From positions 1 to 29,498 of the forward strand of contig NZ_CAJPOU010000019.1 in the NCBI RefSeq assembly GCF_905372335.1: a stretch of 29,498 bases of DNA. Direction: 5' to 3'. Positions 22,810 to 29,498 of this stretch are shown here, in pieces; within the stretch, counting starts at the first letter, position 1, and every line of letters starts with the position of its first letter. The position numbers and the translations under genes were made by a program. The notes below the pieces were generated by a model. The model worked only from the letters and a program-made list of their open reading frames with translations. It had not been told where the DNA came from and searched no databases. Source of the stretch: Streptococcus sp. A12. GTDB taxonomy: Bacteria > Bacillota > Bacilli > Lactobacillales > Streptococcaceae.

Positions 22810-24078
22810 ATGATCAAAAAGTTAGATAAGAAATATCTTTGGATGATCATCGCTTTTGTGAGTGCAGTGGTTCTAATCGGAGGAGTCTATCTCTACTCTA
22901 GCTCCAATATTCAACCGGATCATCAAAAAGAGTTCAACCAGACTTCGAAGACCTCGTCTTCATCTAAGGAAAAAGCCATCGATCTGTCTGGTGAATATGT
23001 ATCTAATGCGCGTGACAAAGCTAAGATTCAGAAAAATGGGAAATCTTGGAAAATTGATTATCAAACAGATGATGGTGCTGTTTCAGCAACTTTTTCAACA
23101 GATTTCAAAGTTGAAGGTGCCAATAAAGTTTCTACTAGCCAGATGAAAAAGTCTGATGGGAATACTGATTTTACCGTCACTGTGCGTATCTTTAAATACC
23201 AATCAGATAAGGATCCCCTCATTACGGTAACCATGTCAGATAAAGACCCCGAACATGAGATGGTCTTTGCCAATCGGAAGGATTTTTTCAAGTCGACGAA
23301 TCCAGATGATGCGGTATTGGATGGAGATTTGACAACTTTCGCGGGAAGCTATTCCAACGAATCGATTGAAAAGCAGATTGCAGATTCTGGCTTTAAGTTG
23401 TATGGCTATAGTCCAGAAGATTATTACAATCACCGGACTACTGTTTTTCCTTCTATCTACTCTGATCAGGATAAGGGATGGAGCTTCTGGAGTGGAGCTA
23501 GCAATGTCCAATTTGTCCTTAATAAAGATAAGAAACCGAAGAAAGCTGGATCGACCTATCAGGTTTACTTTGTCCAAGCTGGTACAAGTGGAGAAACTCC
23601 TGGTCAGGAATTGGTTGTCACCTTGATTCCTGAAAATGTTCAAGGTCCGGATGGTGTCGTGTTGCCTTTGAGACGCATCTTCTACCATCAAGCCTCCTTC
23701 CAAGCCTACCAAGACAAATGGTGGGAAGCCTACCCAGAGCCTAAGAAGGAAGCAGACCTTGATATTGCGGCCATCAATAGTGGAGATTTCTCAAGTCTGG
23801 CAGGGACATGGCGCAACGCTAAAGGCCAGGAGATGGTCATCCAAGAAGATGGAACTGTGAAAGGTCAAGGAAGATTAAAAGCAGTGCCGAACTCGGATAA
23901 GACAAGTAAAGTTCCTTATGTAGATCTACGTGTGGGAGAAACAGGAGTGGCAGTTGGCCTCTTTAAGATTGGTTTTGAAAATCCTGATGGAGACCAGTCA
24001 GATAAGAGCAAACCTCGCTTGGTTGTTACCCAATCAGCTGGGAACTATCCAGCGGATCAATACTTCTATCGCCAATAA
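22810..24078 (+). CDS. Membrane-anchored surface protein with a DUF6287-like C-terminus
   Basis: 422 residues. A short lysine-rich N-terminus and one transmembrane segment at about 10-30 are followed by a Ser/Thr/Lys-rich linker (41-56). There is no Cys lipobox and no LPxTG. The outer part shows three weakly similar modules of the form GxYxN or AGxYxN/AGTWxN followed by a glycine: 58-79, 171-196 and 324-352. The last (INSGDFSSLAGTWRNAKGQE) resembles the DUF6287 domain of streptococcal surface proteins of unknown role. The ribosome site is AAGGAGGTG. It is divergent from the DUF2975-HTH unit and may share its operator. Function unknown. Confidence 0.8.
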   Translation: MIKKLDKKYLWMIIAFVSAVVLIGGVYLYSSSNIQPDHQKEFNQTSKTSSSSKEKAIDLSGEYVSNARDKAKIQKNGKSWKIDYQTDDGAVSATFSTDFKVEGANKVSTSQMKKSDGNTDFTVTVRIFKYQSDKDPLITVTMSDKDPEHEMVFANRKDFFKSTNPDDAVLDGDLTTFAGSYSNESIEKQIADSGFKLYGYSPEDYYNHRTTVFPSIYSDQDKGWSFWSGASNVQFVLNKDKKPKKAGSTYQVYFVQAGTSGETPGQELVVTLIPENVQGPDGVVLPLRRIFYHQASFQAYQDKWWEAYPEPKKEADLDIAAINSGDFSSLAGTWRNAKGQEMVIQEDGTVKGQGRLKAVPNSDKTSKVPYVDLRVGETGVAVGLFKIGFENPDGDQSDKSKPRLVVTQSAGNYPADQYFYRQ

Positions 24079-24085
24079 AAAGCGA

Positions 24086-24120
24086 AAAACCCAGAAAATT
24101 CAATTTCCTGGGTTTTATTT
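24086..24120. terminator. Bidirectional terminator between the surface protein and nox genes
   Basis: AAAACCCAG pairs with CTGGGTTTT, with an inner AAA/TTT extension across a bulged C. T-rich tails occur in both directions, serving the converging genes. Confidence 0.82.
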
Positions 24121-24166
24121 TACTTCAATTGTTTATCACTAGGTGTTGAAGGGATTGGTTTTCTTT

Positions 24167-25360
24167 TTATTTGAAACTAAATCCTTCATAGATGAGTTCT
24201 GCTTTTGGATTGATCTTCTTAAAGGTTTGGGCAAATGCCTCCATCATTTTTGTCGGTCCACACATAAAAATTGTGTTATCATCTGTAAATGGATAGTTGC
24301 TGAAGTCTAGATAACCCTCTTCTTGACTATTGACAATATGAAGGTCTAAGTTGGGATTTTGTTCTGCATATTCTCTGAGGAAATCAAGGTAGACAGCATT
24401 TTCTTCACCACTATAGGAATAATAGAAGCTGACTTGCTGTTGGAGATCTTTCTTTTCACGAAGGTAGGAGATGAAAGGAGTAATCCCAATCCCTCCAGCG
24501 ATCCAAACCTGTTGGTCTCGACCTTCTTTTAGCAACATATGCCCATAGGCACGGTCGATACTAACCCGAGTGCCTAGTTGAAGTTCGTTATAGATTTGCT
24601 GGGTATAATCTCCTGAAGCCTTAATCGTAAAGAAAATTCGATTGCCTGAACCGCCTGAAATGGAGAAGGGGTGAGGAGCTTTTTCAAATCCTTTTTGATG
24701 GATTTTTAGAAAGGCAAATTGGCCGTATTCGTAGCTAAAGGCTTGGCTGAGTTGGATTTCGATCTCTGTAGTATCGTTGTTGAGGTGTTTAAGTCCGATG
24801 ATTTTTCCAAGATAAGGGAAGGCTATGATTTGGTAGAGGAAAATGATATAGAATCCAGCTGCTAGACCGAGGATGGCAAAGAAGCCAACAACGAAAGACA
24901 AAAGGCTAGGTTGGGTCAGGAGTGCCCCCATCATCATGTAAACGTGAAGGAGACCAAAGATGTAGGCTAAGTAAACCATGCGATGAATCCAACGCCAGGT
25001 TTCATATTTGAGAAATTTTCCCAGAAAAGCAACTAAGACGATGCTGACAAAAAGATCAATCCCTATGTTACCCAACTGAGCAGCTAGGTGAGATCCCCAC
25101 AGGCCACCCATGCTGATATTATGGAAAGCCAGAAGAATCAGTGAGAAGACAGCCATGACTTTGTGAATGGCGTACATGTTTTCAATCCCATGAAAGAGGA
25201 CTTCCAAATGTGCTGAGCGGGTTGTTAATAAGAAGGTCCAAGATAGGGTAGTCAAAGCTAGTCCAGGTATGAGAAAATTGCTTATTCCGGACGAGAGCCA
25301 AGCAAAGATGGTCAGGGCTAAGCTGGCTACGATAAGGGTTATTCCTTTGATTGATTTCAT
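24167..25360 (-). CDS. NOX-like transmembrane haem/flavin NAD(P)H oxidoreductase
   Basis: 397 residues. The N-terminal half is a ferric-reductase-like six-helix membrane domain. It carries two pairs of candidate haem ligands, H66/H80 (13 between) and H126/H139 (12 between), in the spacing used by NADPH oxidases. The C-terminal half is a ferredoxin-reductase module: FAD motif HPFSIS (230-235), NAD(P)H motif GGIGITPF (289-296) and CGP (368-370), ending in EGFSFK. Overall it resembles the described pneumococcal SpNOX, which moves electrons from NADPH across the membrane to oxygen. Whether this protein makes superoxide or reduces a metal is inference. A consensus promoter with an inverted repeat at the start site precedes it. 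Confidence 0.87.
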   Translation of the reverse strand: MKSIKGITLIVASLALTIFAWLSSGISNFLIPGLALTTLSWTFLLTTRSAHLEVLFHGIENMYAIHKVMAVFSLILLAFHNISMGGLWGSHLAAQLGNIGIDLFVSIVLVAFLGKFLKYETWRWIHRMVYLAYIFGLLHVYMMMGALLTQPSLLSFVVGFFAILGLAAGFYIIFLYQIIAFPYLGKIIGLKHLNNDTTEIEIQLSQAFSYEYGQFAFLKIHQKGFEKAPHPFSISGGSGNRIFFTIKASGDYTQQIYNELQLGTRVSIDRAYGHMLLKEGRDQQVWIAGGIGITPFISYLREKKDLQQQVSFYYSYSGEENAVYLDFLREYAEQNPNLDLHIVNSQEEGYLDFSNYPFTDDNTIFMCGPTKMMEAFAQTFKKINPKAELIYEGFSFK

Positions 25361-25386
25361 ATGATTCTCTTTCTATATAAAAAATT

Positions 25387-25410
25387 CGTTTACACCATTC
25401 GATGTAAACG
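25387..25410. promoter_or_regulatory. Inverted repeat (probable operator) in the nox leader
   Basis: CGTTTACA, eight bases, TGTAAACG: perfect 8-bp arms lying about +5 to +28 of the nox transcript. A further TGTAAC half-site lies just upstream (minus strand, about 25415-25420). No T-run follows. The repressor is unknown. Confidence 0.65.
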
Positions 25411-25420
25411 ATATTGTTAC

Positions 25421-25449
25421 ATTATATAAGAGAGAGGTGAATTTGTCAA
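25421..25449 (-). promoter_or_regulatory. nox promoter
   Basis: Minus-strand TTGACA (25444-25449), 17 bp, TATAAT (25421-25426): a full consensus sigma-70/A promoter. The -35 overlaps the stop codon of the upstream hydrolase gene (25446-25448). Confidence 0.88.
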
Positions 25450-26630
25450 TCTTTATGCTCAAGGAGCAGTGGTGAGGTGGCCTCGACTGCTTGTTTTCGC
25501 TTGAAAAATGCAGCCATTTGAACGAGGATACGGGGGACTGTTTGCCATTTTTTCCATGCTTGGACACGGGTGTCGATGAGTTGCTTGGCTAGACGTTCCA
25601 ACATTTCACGCTCGGTGGGGTCTAGGTCCTGAGCATTTTGAAAGATCTCTTTGATCTTGGAGAAATTATTCAAGTTCATCAAATCATTGATTGAAGTAAT
25701 GCCTGCATCCAAGAAGAGGCCAAAGAAGGTATCGAAAAATTTCTTAAGTTGGTTATCAGGGACTTCTTGTACCCACTGTTTTAAGGTTTGGTCCATCTGC
25801 TGGCTATCGGGACTGGTTTGATCCAGTGTCACAAATCCATCCTTTTCAACCATCCAAGTAAAGGCGTCATGCTGGGCAAAGCCACCAAAAGCTCGACTTT
25901 TAACAATCGTAGCAGGCTCTGGGACTTCTAGCATCATGCCGACGATGGATCCTTGTGGGACAAAGCGATGAATGAGGTGTGCGATTCGTTGGTAGCCTTC
26001 TGTTTCGATAATAGACTTGTTGAGACCTGGAGCGTCGTAACAGTAAATGGCATGGACTTGTTCGGACAGCTGATCAGGAAGGTAGGAGCAGGCGTAGGCT
26101 GCGAGATTGCCCCCTTTGGAGTGTCCGGCTACCATGAAGCGTCCTTTTGGAAACTCCTTCATGACATGTTGTAGGTAGCTGGCTGCACGTCTCTGAGCTG
26201 GGACATGGTCCATGTAGGTCATGTGGAAATCTTCCTTCCAACCGATCAAGGTATCATCCGTCCCTCTGAAGATAACTAAATACACATCCATGGTAAGACG
26301 ATAAGTCATCGCCGCAAACTGCTTCTGAACATCGAGATCGTATTCGTCGACATAGTTGAGCAGTTTGATATTCTTAAAGCGTTTTGAAGTGGCCAAGCTA
26401 TCTACTAACTGCAAGTGCTGGTCCGTCACGATAAAATCGGTGGTCCGATCGACCAGCTCTGTCGCATCAGACAAGCGGACTTCAATATTGGTCGTATCTC
26501 CTTGGGGCACGATCCGATCAAAAGGAAGATAGGTCAGCTCCGTCAGTGCCAGGACATCGAGTTCCTTAAAGGGGCGATCATAGATGGAATCATAGGTGAC
26601 ATGGTCTAGATAATCAAAAATCGTGGACAT
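25446..26630 (-). CDS. Mbeg1-like (DUF2974) alpha/beta hydrolase
   Basis: 394 residues. The nucleophile elbow is GHSKGG with Ser171 (VAGHSKGGNLAAYAC). The lipase class 3-like strand FRGTDDTLIGWKEDF (121-135) precedes it. A candidate acid/base part follows (YDAPGLN, RFVPQGSIVG). No signal peptide or membrane segment, so cytoplasmic. The C-terminus is helical and lysine-rich. The substrate is unknown; lipase/esterase is inferred from the fold. The start at 26630 (MSTIFDYLDH) is chosen for its GGAG site and family-like N-terminus. The frame stays open to 26990, but that extension crosses the promoter and the divergent regulator gene. Confidence 0.87.
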   Translation of the reverse strand: MSTIFDYLDHVTYDSIYDRPFKELDVLALTELTYLPFDRIVPQGDTTNIEVRLSDATELVDRTTDFIVTDQHLQLVDSLATSKRFKNIKLLNYVDEYDLDVQKQFAAMTYRLTMDVYLVIFRGTDDTLIGWKEDFHMTYMDHVPAQRRAASYLQHVMKEFPKGRFMVAGHSKGGNLAAYACSYLPDQLSEQVHAIYCYDAPGLNKSIIETEGYQRIAHLIHRFVPQGSIVGMMLEVPEPATIVKSRAFGGFAQHDAFTWMVEKDGFVTLDQTSPDSQQMDQTLKQWVQEVPDNQLKKFFDTFFGLFLDAGITSINDLMNLNNFSKIKEIFQNAQDLDPTEREMLERLAKQLIDTRVQAWKKWQTVPRILVQMAAFFKRKQAVEATSPLLLEHKD

Positions 26631-26657
26631 GGGATTCTCCTTTGTATCTGTATGTTC

Positions 26658-26666
26658 AGTATAGCA
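26658..26666 (-). promoter_or_regulatory. Promoter of the Mbeg1-like hydrolase gene
   Basis: Minus-strand TGCTATACT, an extended -10, about 28 nt upstream of the chosen start codon. Confidence 0.65.
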
Positions 26667-26756
26667 TAAAATACCTGAAAAGCCCCTTAGTAAAAATAGG
26701 AAATTGATGACCTCTATGCTATGCTGTCGAAAAATATGTATGCTTCTTGGATAATT

Positions 26757-26765
26757 TGATATAAT
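26757..26765 (+). promoter_or_regulatory. Promoter of the two-component system, extended -10
   Basis: TGATATAAT, 39 nt upstream of the response regulator ATG. Confidence 0.75.
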
Positions 26766-26804
26766 GAAAGGGTAACATTCTAGTAAGAAAGAGCAGGAAA
26801 GAGC

Positions 26805-27482
26805 ATGCACAAAATTCTTCTTGTCGAAGATGATGAAACCATTCGCCAACAAGTGAAGATCATCATGGAGCAGTGGGGCTTTGAAGTCATTGCAGTTGAT
26901 GATTTTATGGATGTACTGGGCACCTTTGTCCAGACCAATCCTCACTTGATTTTGATGGATATCGGTCTTCCTCTTTATAATGGCTATCACTGGTGCCAGG
27001 AGATCCGCAAGGTGTCTAAAGTGCCGATCATGTTTTTATCCTCACGCGATCAAGCCATGGATATCGTCATGGCCATCAATATGGGAGGAGATGACTATGT
27101 GACCAAGCCTTTTGATCCCAATGTCCTCCTGGCGAAAATCCAGGGACTCCTTCGCCGCTCTTATGAGTTTGGGACTGATCAAGATTTGTTAGAACACCGG
27201 GGTGCTATCCTCAATCTCAAATCCATGGATCTGGTCTACGAGGGAGAAGTGGTCAATCTAACCAAGAATGAATTTCAAATCCTTCGTATCCTGTTTGAGA
27301 AGGCTGGAAGTGTAGTGGCTCGGGATGACCTGATGAAGGAACTGTGGAACAGTGATTTCTTTATTGATGACAATACCCTCTCGGTCAATGTAGCTAGACT
27401 CCGGAAGAAACTTGAAGAAGCAGGACTGGAACATTTTATCGAAACGAAAAAAGGGATAGGGTACGGGTTGAGCAATGGGTAA
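26805..27482 (+). CDS. OmpR/PhoB family response regulator, BceR-like
   Basis: 225 residues. The receiver domain has acidic residues near 8-10, phospho-acceptor Asp52 (LILMDIGLP), a switch Ser (LSSRD, 79-82) and Lys101 (VTKPFD). The C-terminal winged helix ends with the usual LSVNVARLRKKLEEAG and GIGYGL. AGGAAAGAG precedes the start. The sensor kinase gene overlaps its 3' end by 8 nt. With the downstream peptide and BceA-type ATPase, this is a peptide-antibiotic or cell-envelope stress module. The likely binding site is the 21-bp tandem repeat at 28510-28547. Confidence 0.92.
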   Translation: MHKILLVEDDETIRQQVKIIMEQWGFEVIAVDDFMDVLGTFVQTNPHLILMDIGLPLYNGYHWCQEIRKVSKVPIMFLSSRDQAMDIVMAINMGGDDYVTKPFDPNVLLAKIQGLLRRSYEFGTDQDLLEHRGAILNLKSMDLVYEGEVVNLTKNEFQILRILFEKAGSVVARDDLMKELWNSDFFIDDNTLSVNVARLRKKLEEAGLEHFIETKKGIGYGLSNG

Positions 27483-28449
27483 TCGAATTTTTTTTATCAA
27501 ACATTATCTGCTTGCCCATCGTCGCTATCTCTATTTGCTCGGCTTACTCCTTTCTTCCCTCCTCTTGTTTGCCTATATATTCGAAGGCTACCGTCATTTT
27601 CTTCTTTACCTGACGGGGATTTTGGCTTTTTTGACCCTTCTCTTCGTCATGTGGGATATGGCAGTTGGCTATCAGGCCTATCGGAAGGAAGTGCTTTATG
27701 GGGAGGGGACACCTGAGACTCCTCTAGAAAAGGTCTTGAGTCAGAAGCTGGCAGAAAGTCTGCAAGCCCAGCGTGAGCAGACCACAGTGAGCATAGAGAC
27801 CTACAATGATTTGATGGATTACTATACCCTTTGGGTCCACCAGATCAAGACCCCCATTGCGGCTAGCCAACTCTTGGTTCAAAATATAAAAGACAGCGAC
27901 CTGAGAAAGCAAATGGAGCAGGAGCTCTTTAAGATTGACTCCTATGCCAATGTGGTCCTCCAGTATCTGAGACTCGAAAGCTTTCACGATGATCTGGTCT
28001 TGAAGCGCGTGTCGCTAGAGGACTTGGTCAAAGAAGTCGTACGAAAGTATGCCATTTTCTTCATCCAAAAGGGCTTGACGGTGGATCTGCATGACTTGGA
28101 TGCTAGGGTCATCACCGATCGCAAGTGGCTCTTGGTCATCATCGAGCAATTGCTGTCGAATAGCCTTAAGTATACCAGCACTGGCGGGATTGAGATCTAT
28201 TTCAAAGACCAGACCCTTTATATCAAAGATAGTGGGATTGGAATCAAGGATAGCGACATACTCCGTGTCTTTGAGCGAGGCTTTTCTGGTTACAATGGGC
28301 ATTTGACCCAGCAATCTTCTGGACTAGGCCTCTACCTATCTAAGAAGATTGCAGACCAGCTAGGGCATCAACTCCAGATGACCTCACAAGTTGGCCAAGG
28401 GACGACTGTTGCCATACGTTTTGAGGAGAAGAAATTGGTGATGGATTAG
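27475..28449 (+). CDS. Intramembrane-sensing histidine kinase, BceS-like
   Basis: 324 residues. Two transmembrane helices near the N-terminus (about 18-36 and 42-62) are separated by only a few residues, so there is no extracellular sensor domain. That is the hallmark of BceS-type kinases that read the state of their ABC transporter. The phospho-acceptor is His122 in YTLWVHQIKTPIAAS. ATP-binding motifs are EQLLSNSLKYTS (N box), DSGIGIKDSD (G1) and GLGLYLSKKIA (G2). The start overlaps the regulator gene by 8 nt, indicating coupling. No terminator is seen after it. Confidence 0.93.
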   Translation: MGNRIFFIKHYLLAHRRYLYLLGLLLSSLLLFAYIFEGYRHFLLYLTGILAFLTLLFVMWDMAVGYQAYRKEVLYGEGTPETPLEKVLSQKLAESLQAQREQTTVSIETYNDLMDYYTLWVHQIKTPIAASQLLVQNIKDSDLRKQMEQELFKIDSYANVVLQYLRLESFHDDLVLKRVSLEDLVKEVVRKYAIFFIQKGLTVDLHDLDARVITDRKWLLVIIEQLLSNSLKYTSTGGIEIYFKDQTLYIKDSGIGIKDSDILRVFERGFSGYNGHLTQQSSGLGLYLSKKIADQLGHQLQMTSQVGQGTTVAIRFEEKKLVMD

Positions 28450-28509
28450 GGGAACTCGCCGATACTAATGATTCTCTCCCTAAGGTTCTCTTTTATATGA
28501 AAATGACAA

Positions 28510-28547
28510 AAATGTAAGGTTAGATTTAAAAAATGAAAGGTTAGGTT
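28510..28547 (+). promoter_or_regulatory. 21-bp-spaced tandem repeat, candidate response-regulator site
   Basis: AAAATGTAAGGTTAGAT (28510-28526) and AAAATGAAAGGTTAGGT (28531-28547) match in 15 of 17 positions and start exactly 21 bp apart, so they face the same side of the helix. They end just before the -35 zone of the promoter at 28551-28577. Confidence 0.7.
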
Positions 28548-28550
28548 ATG

Positions 28551-28577
28551 GTGACCGCCTTTTATTTTCTTTACAAT
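28551..28577 (+). promoter_or_regulatory. Promoter of the peptide-ABC unit
   Basis: TACAAT (28572-28577) as -10. The -35 zone (GGTGAC at 28551-28556, 15 bp spacing) is poor, which fits a promoter that needs an activator at the adjacent tandem repeat. Confidence 0.6.
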
Positions 28578-28606
28578 AGTCTTATCAAATGAAGGAGGTC
28601 AAGAAA

Positions 28607-28735
28607 ATGAAACTCTTGAAATGGATGAAACAACCCAAAAAGATTAAGAAACCATATATCCAAACTGATCTGGAAAAGGTAGAATTTGGTCGCCAAGTCC
28701 TACAACAAACCCAAGAATTTTTCTTGATCTACTAG
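28607..28735 (+). CDS. Small cationic protein, 42 residues, in the BceRS-BceAB-type locus
   Basis: ORF starting MKLLKWMKQPKKIKKPYIQT and ending QTQEFFLIY, with a near-perfect AAGGAGGTC ribosome site. The N-terminal 15 residues are strongly basic and amphipathic, and the rest is a more neutral helix. No signal peptide, Cys or glycine leader motif is seen. It lies between the kinase and the ATPase gene (15-nt gap to the latter), downstream of the probable regulated promoter. The family is not recognised. It may be an accessory peptide of the transporter or a translational leader for it. Confidence 0.75.
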   Translation: MKLLKWMKQPKKIKKPYIQTDLEKVEFGRQVLQQTQEFFLIY

Positions 28736-28750
28736 TAAAAGGAGAAAAAC

Positions 28751-29498
28751 ATGTCATTACTAGACGTTCAACATATCAAAAAGATCTACAAAACCCGCTT
28801 CCAAGGAACGCAAGTCGAAGCCCTAAAGGATATCCACTTCACCGTGGAAAAGGGTGAGTACGTGGCTATCATGGGGGAATCAGGATCTGGGAAATCGACC
28901 CTCCTCAATATCCTGGCTATGCTGGACCAGCCGACGGAAGGGCGGGTCTACCTCAATGGCACGGACACCTCAACCATCAAGAACAAGGACGCTTCGAGCT
29001 TCCGTCGCGAAAAACTAGGCTTCGTCTTTCAAGATTTCAACCTGCTCGATACCTTGTCTGTCAAGGACAATATCCTCTTGCCTCTAGTTCTTTCTCGCAG
29101 ACCGGTCAAGGAAATGATGAGCAAGGTGGATAGCGTGAGTCGAGAGTTGGGCATTCACCAACTGCTTGAAAAATACCCTTACGAAATCTCTGGTGGGCAA
29201 AAGCAACGGGTGGCCGTAGCGCGTGCCATCATCACCTCACCTGAAATCCTCCTTGCGGATGAGCCAACAGGGGCGCTAGATTCTAAGTCCTCGGCTGCTT
29301 TGCTAGACGTCTTTGAAGATATCAATACCATGGGCCAAACCATCCTCATGGTGACTCATTCAACCGCAGCGGCAGCTCGGGCCAAGCGCGTGCTCTTTAT
29401 CAAGGACGGGATTCTTTACAACCAGATCTTCCGTGGGGAAAAGACAGAGCGTCAGATGTTCCAAGAAATCTCGGATACCCTGACGGTCATGGCAAGTG
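28751..29498 (+). CDS. ABC transporter ATP-binding protein, BceA/SalX type, 3' end cut by the window
   Basis: The frame is open from ATG 28751 (AAAAGGAG upstream) to the last base, 249 codons. Walker A is GESGSGKST (42-50), the Q-loop is FVFQDFNLL, the signature is SGGQKQR (147-153), Walker B is ILLADEP (166-172), the D-loop is GALDS, and the H-loop is MVTHS. These match the ATPases that pair with large BceB-type permeases in bacitracin/lantibiotic resistance. Very few residues should be missing, judging by family length. The permease gene is expected just beyond the window. The gene is probably induced by the upstream regulator and co-transcribed with the 42-residue peptide. Confidence 0.93.
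   Translation, partial: MSLLDVQHIKKIYKTRFQGTQVEALKDIHFTVEKGEYVAIMGESGSGKSTLLNILAMLDQPTEGRVYLNGTDTSTIKNKDASSFRREKLGFVFQDFNLLDTLSVKDNILLPLVLSRRPVKEMMSKVDSVSRELGIHQLLEKYPYEISGGQKQRVAVARAIITSPEILLADEPTGALDSKSSAALLDVFEDINTMGQTILMVTHSTAAAARAKRVLFIKDGILYNQIFRGEKTERQMFQEISDTLTVMAS

Noticed and set aside
26631..26990. 120-codon N-terminal extension of the Mbeg1-like hydrolase
   Set aside because: It would cross the promoter region and run antisense through the response regulator gene. The ATG at 26630 has a proper ribosome site.
28500..28517. Tiny ORF ATG-AAA-ATG-ACA-AAA-ATG-TAA before the tandem repeat
   Set aside because: Six codons, no ribosome site, and it lies upstream of the mapped promoter motif.
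1..29498. tRNA, rRNA, CRISPR array, insertion sequence or prophage
   Set aside because: No cloverleaf, rRNA core, regularly spaced repeats, transposase or integrase was recognised on either strand.

Overview
The window looks like chromosome from a Streptococcus, most likely of the sanguinis/mitis type. The gene content supports this: ileS, ClpE with a CtsR-type operator, a DUF1827 protein, stand-alone NnrD, the xseA-xseB-ispA-tlyA-argR-recN cluster, DegV next to hup, a streptococcal PerR, 2,3-BPG-dependent GpmA, and a BceRS/BceAB-type module. Promoters of the extended -10 type (TGnTATAAT) are very common. I cannot fix the species from sequence alone. No tRNA, rRNA, CRISPR array, transposase or prophage gene was seen.

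Layout. 1-2579: 3' part of ileS. 2580-2961: a gene-free stretch with two near-identical hairpins around a large folded element (copy 1). 2962-6163, minus strand: DUF1827 protein, NUDIX hydrolase and clpE, each with its own promoter. 6393-8621: YkuJ-like protein, folD and nnrD, as separate units. 8734-14788: a tightly overlapping cluster xseA-xseB-ispA-tlyA-argR-recN plus a PPP-type phosphoesterase. It combines DNA end processing and repair, isoprenoid synthesis, RNA methylation and arginine-type regulation. 14872-16998: degV, hup, a 51-residue membrane protein and perR. 17081-18670: a self-contained unit of three membrane proteins that I do not recognise (42, 266 and 169 residues), in AT-rich sequence. 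18781-21624: gpmA and metG. 21717-21889: copy 2 of the folded element, on the minus strand, just after the stop of a small HTH regulator gene. 21897-22635, minus strand: HTH regulator and DUF2975 membrane protein. 22810-24078: a membrane-anchored surface protein with a DUF6287-like C-terminus. 24167-26630, minus strand: a NOX-like haem/flavin oxidoreductase and an Mbeg1-like alpha/beta hydrolase. 26805 to the end: response regulator, intramembrane-type sensor kinase, a 42-residue cationic peptide, and the start of a BceA-type ABC ATPase, whose permease partner must lie beyond the window.

The most interesting signal is the pair of folded elements at 2638-2779 (+) and 21717-21889 (-). They share the linker sequences (for example CTTTCCTTAGGTGAG and CTCACnGCGGAA). 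Their three internal hairpins and closing stem differ in sequence but stay paired in both copies, which is compensatory change typical of a selected RNA fold. Both lie in sense orientation just behind a gene. I could not match them to BOX, RUP or SPRITE elements from memory. Other points worth a look are a 21-bp-spaced tandem repeat ahead of the peptide/ABC unit, an 8-8-8 inverted repeat at the nox transcription start, a 12-mer shared by the -10 regions of two divergent promoters, and a Gly at the chain-length position of IspA.
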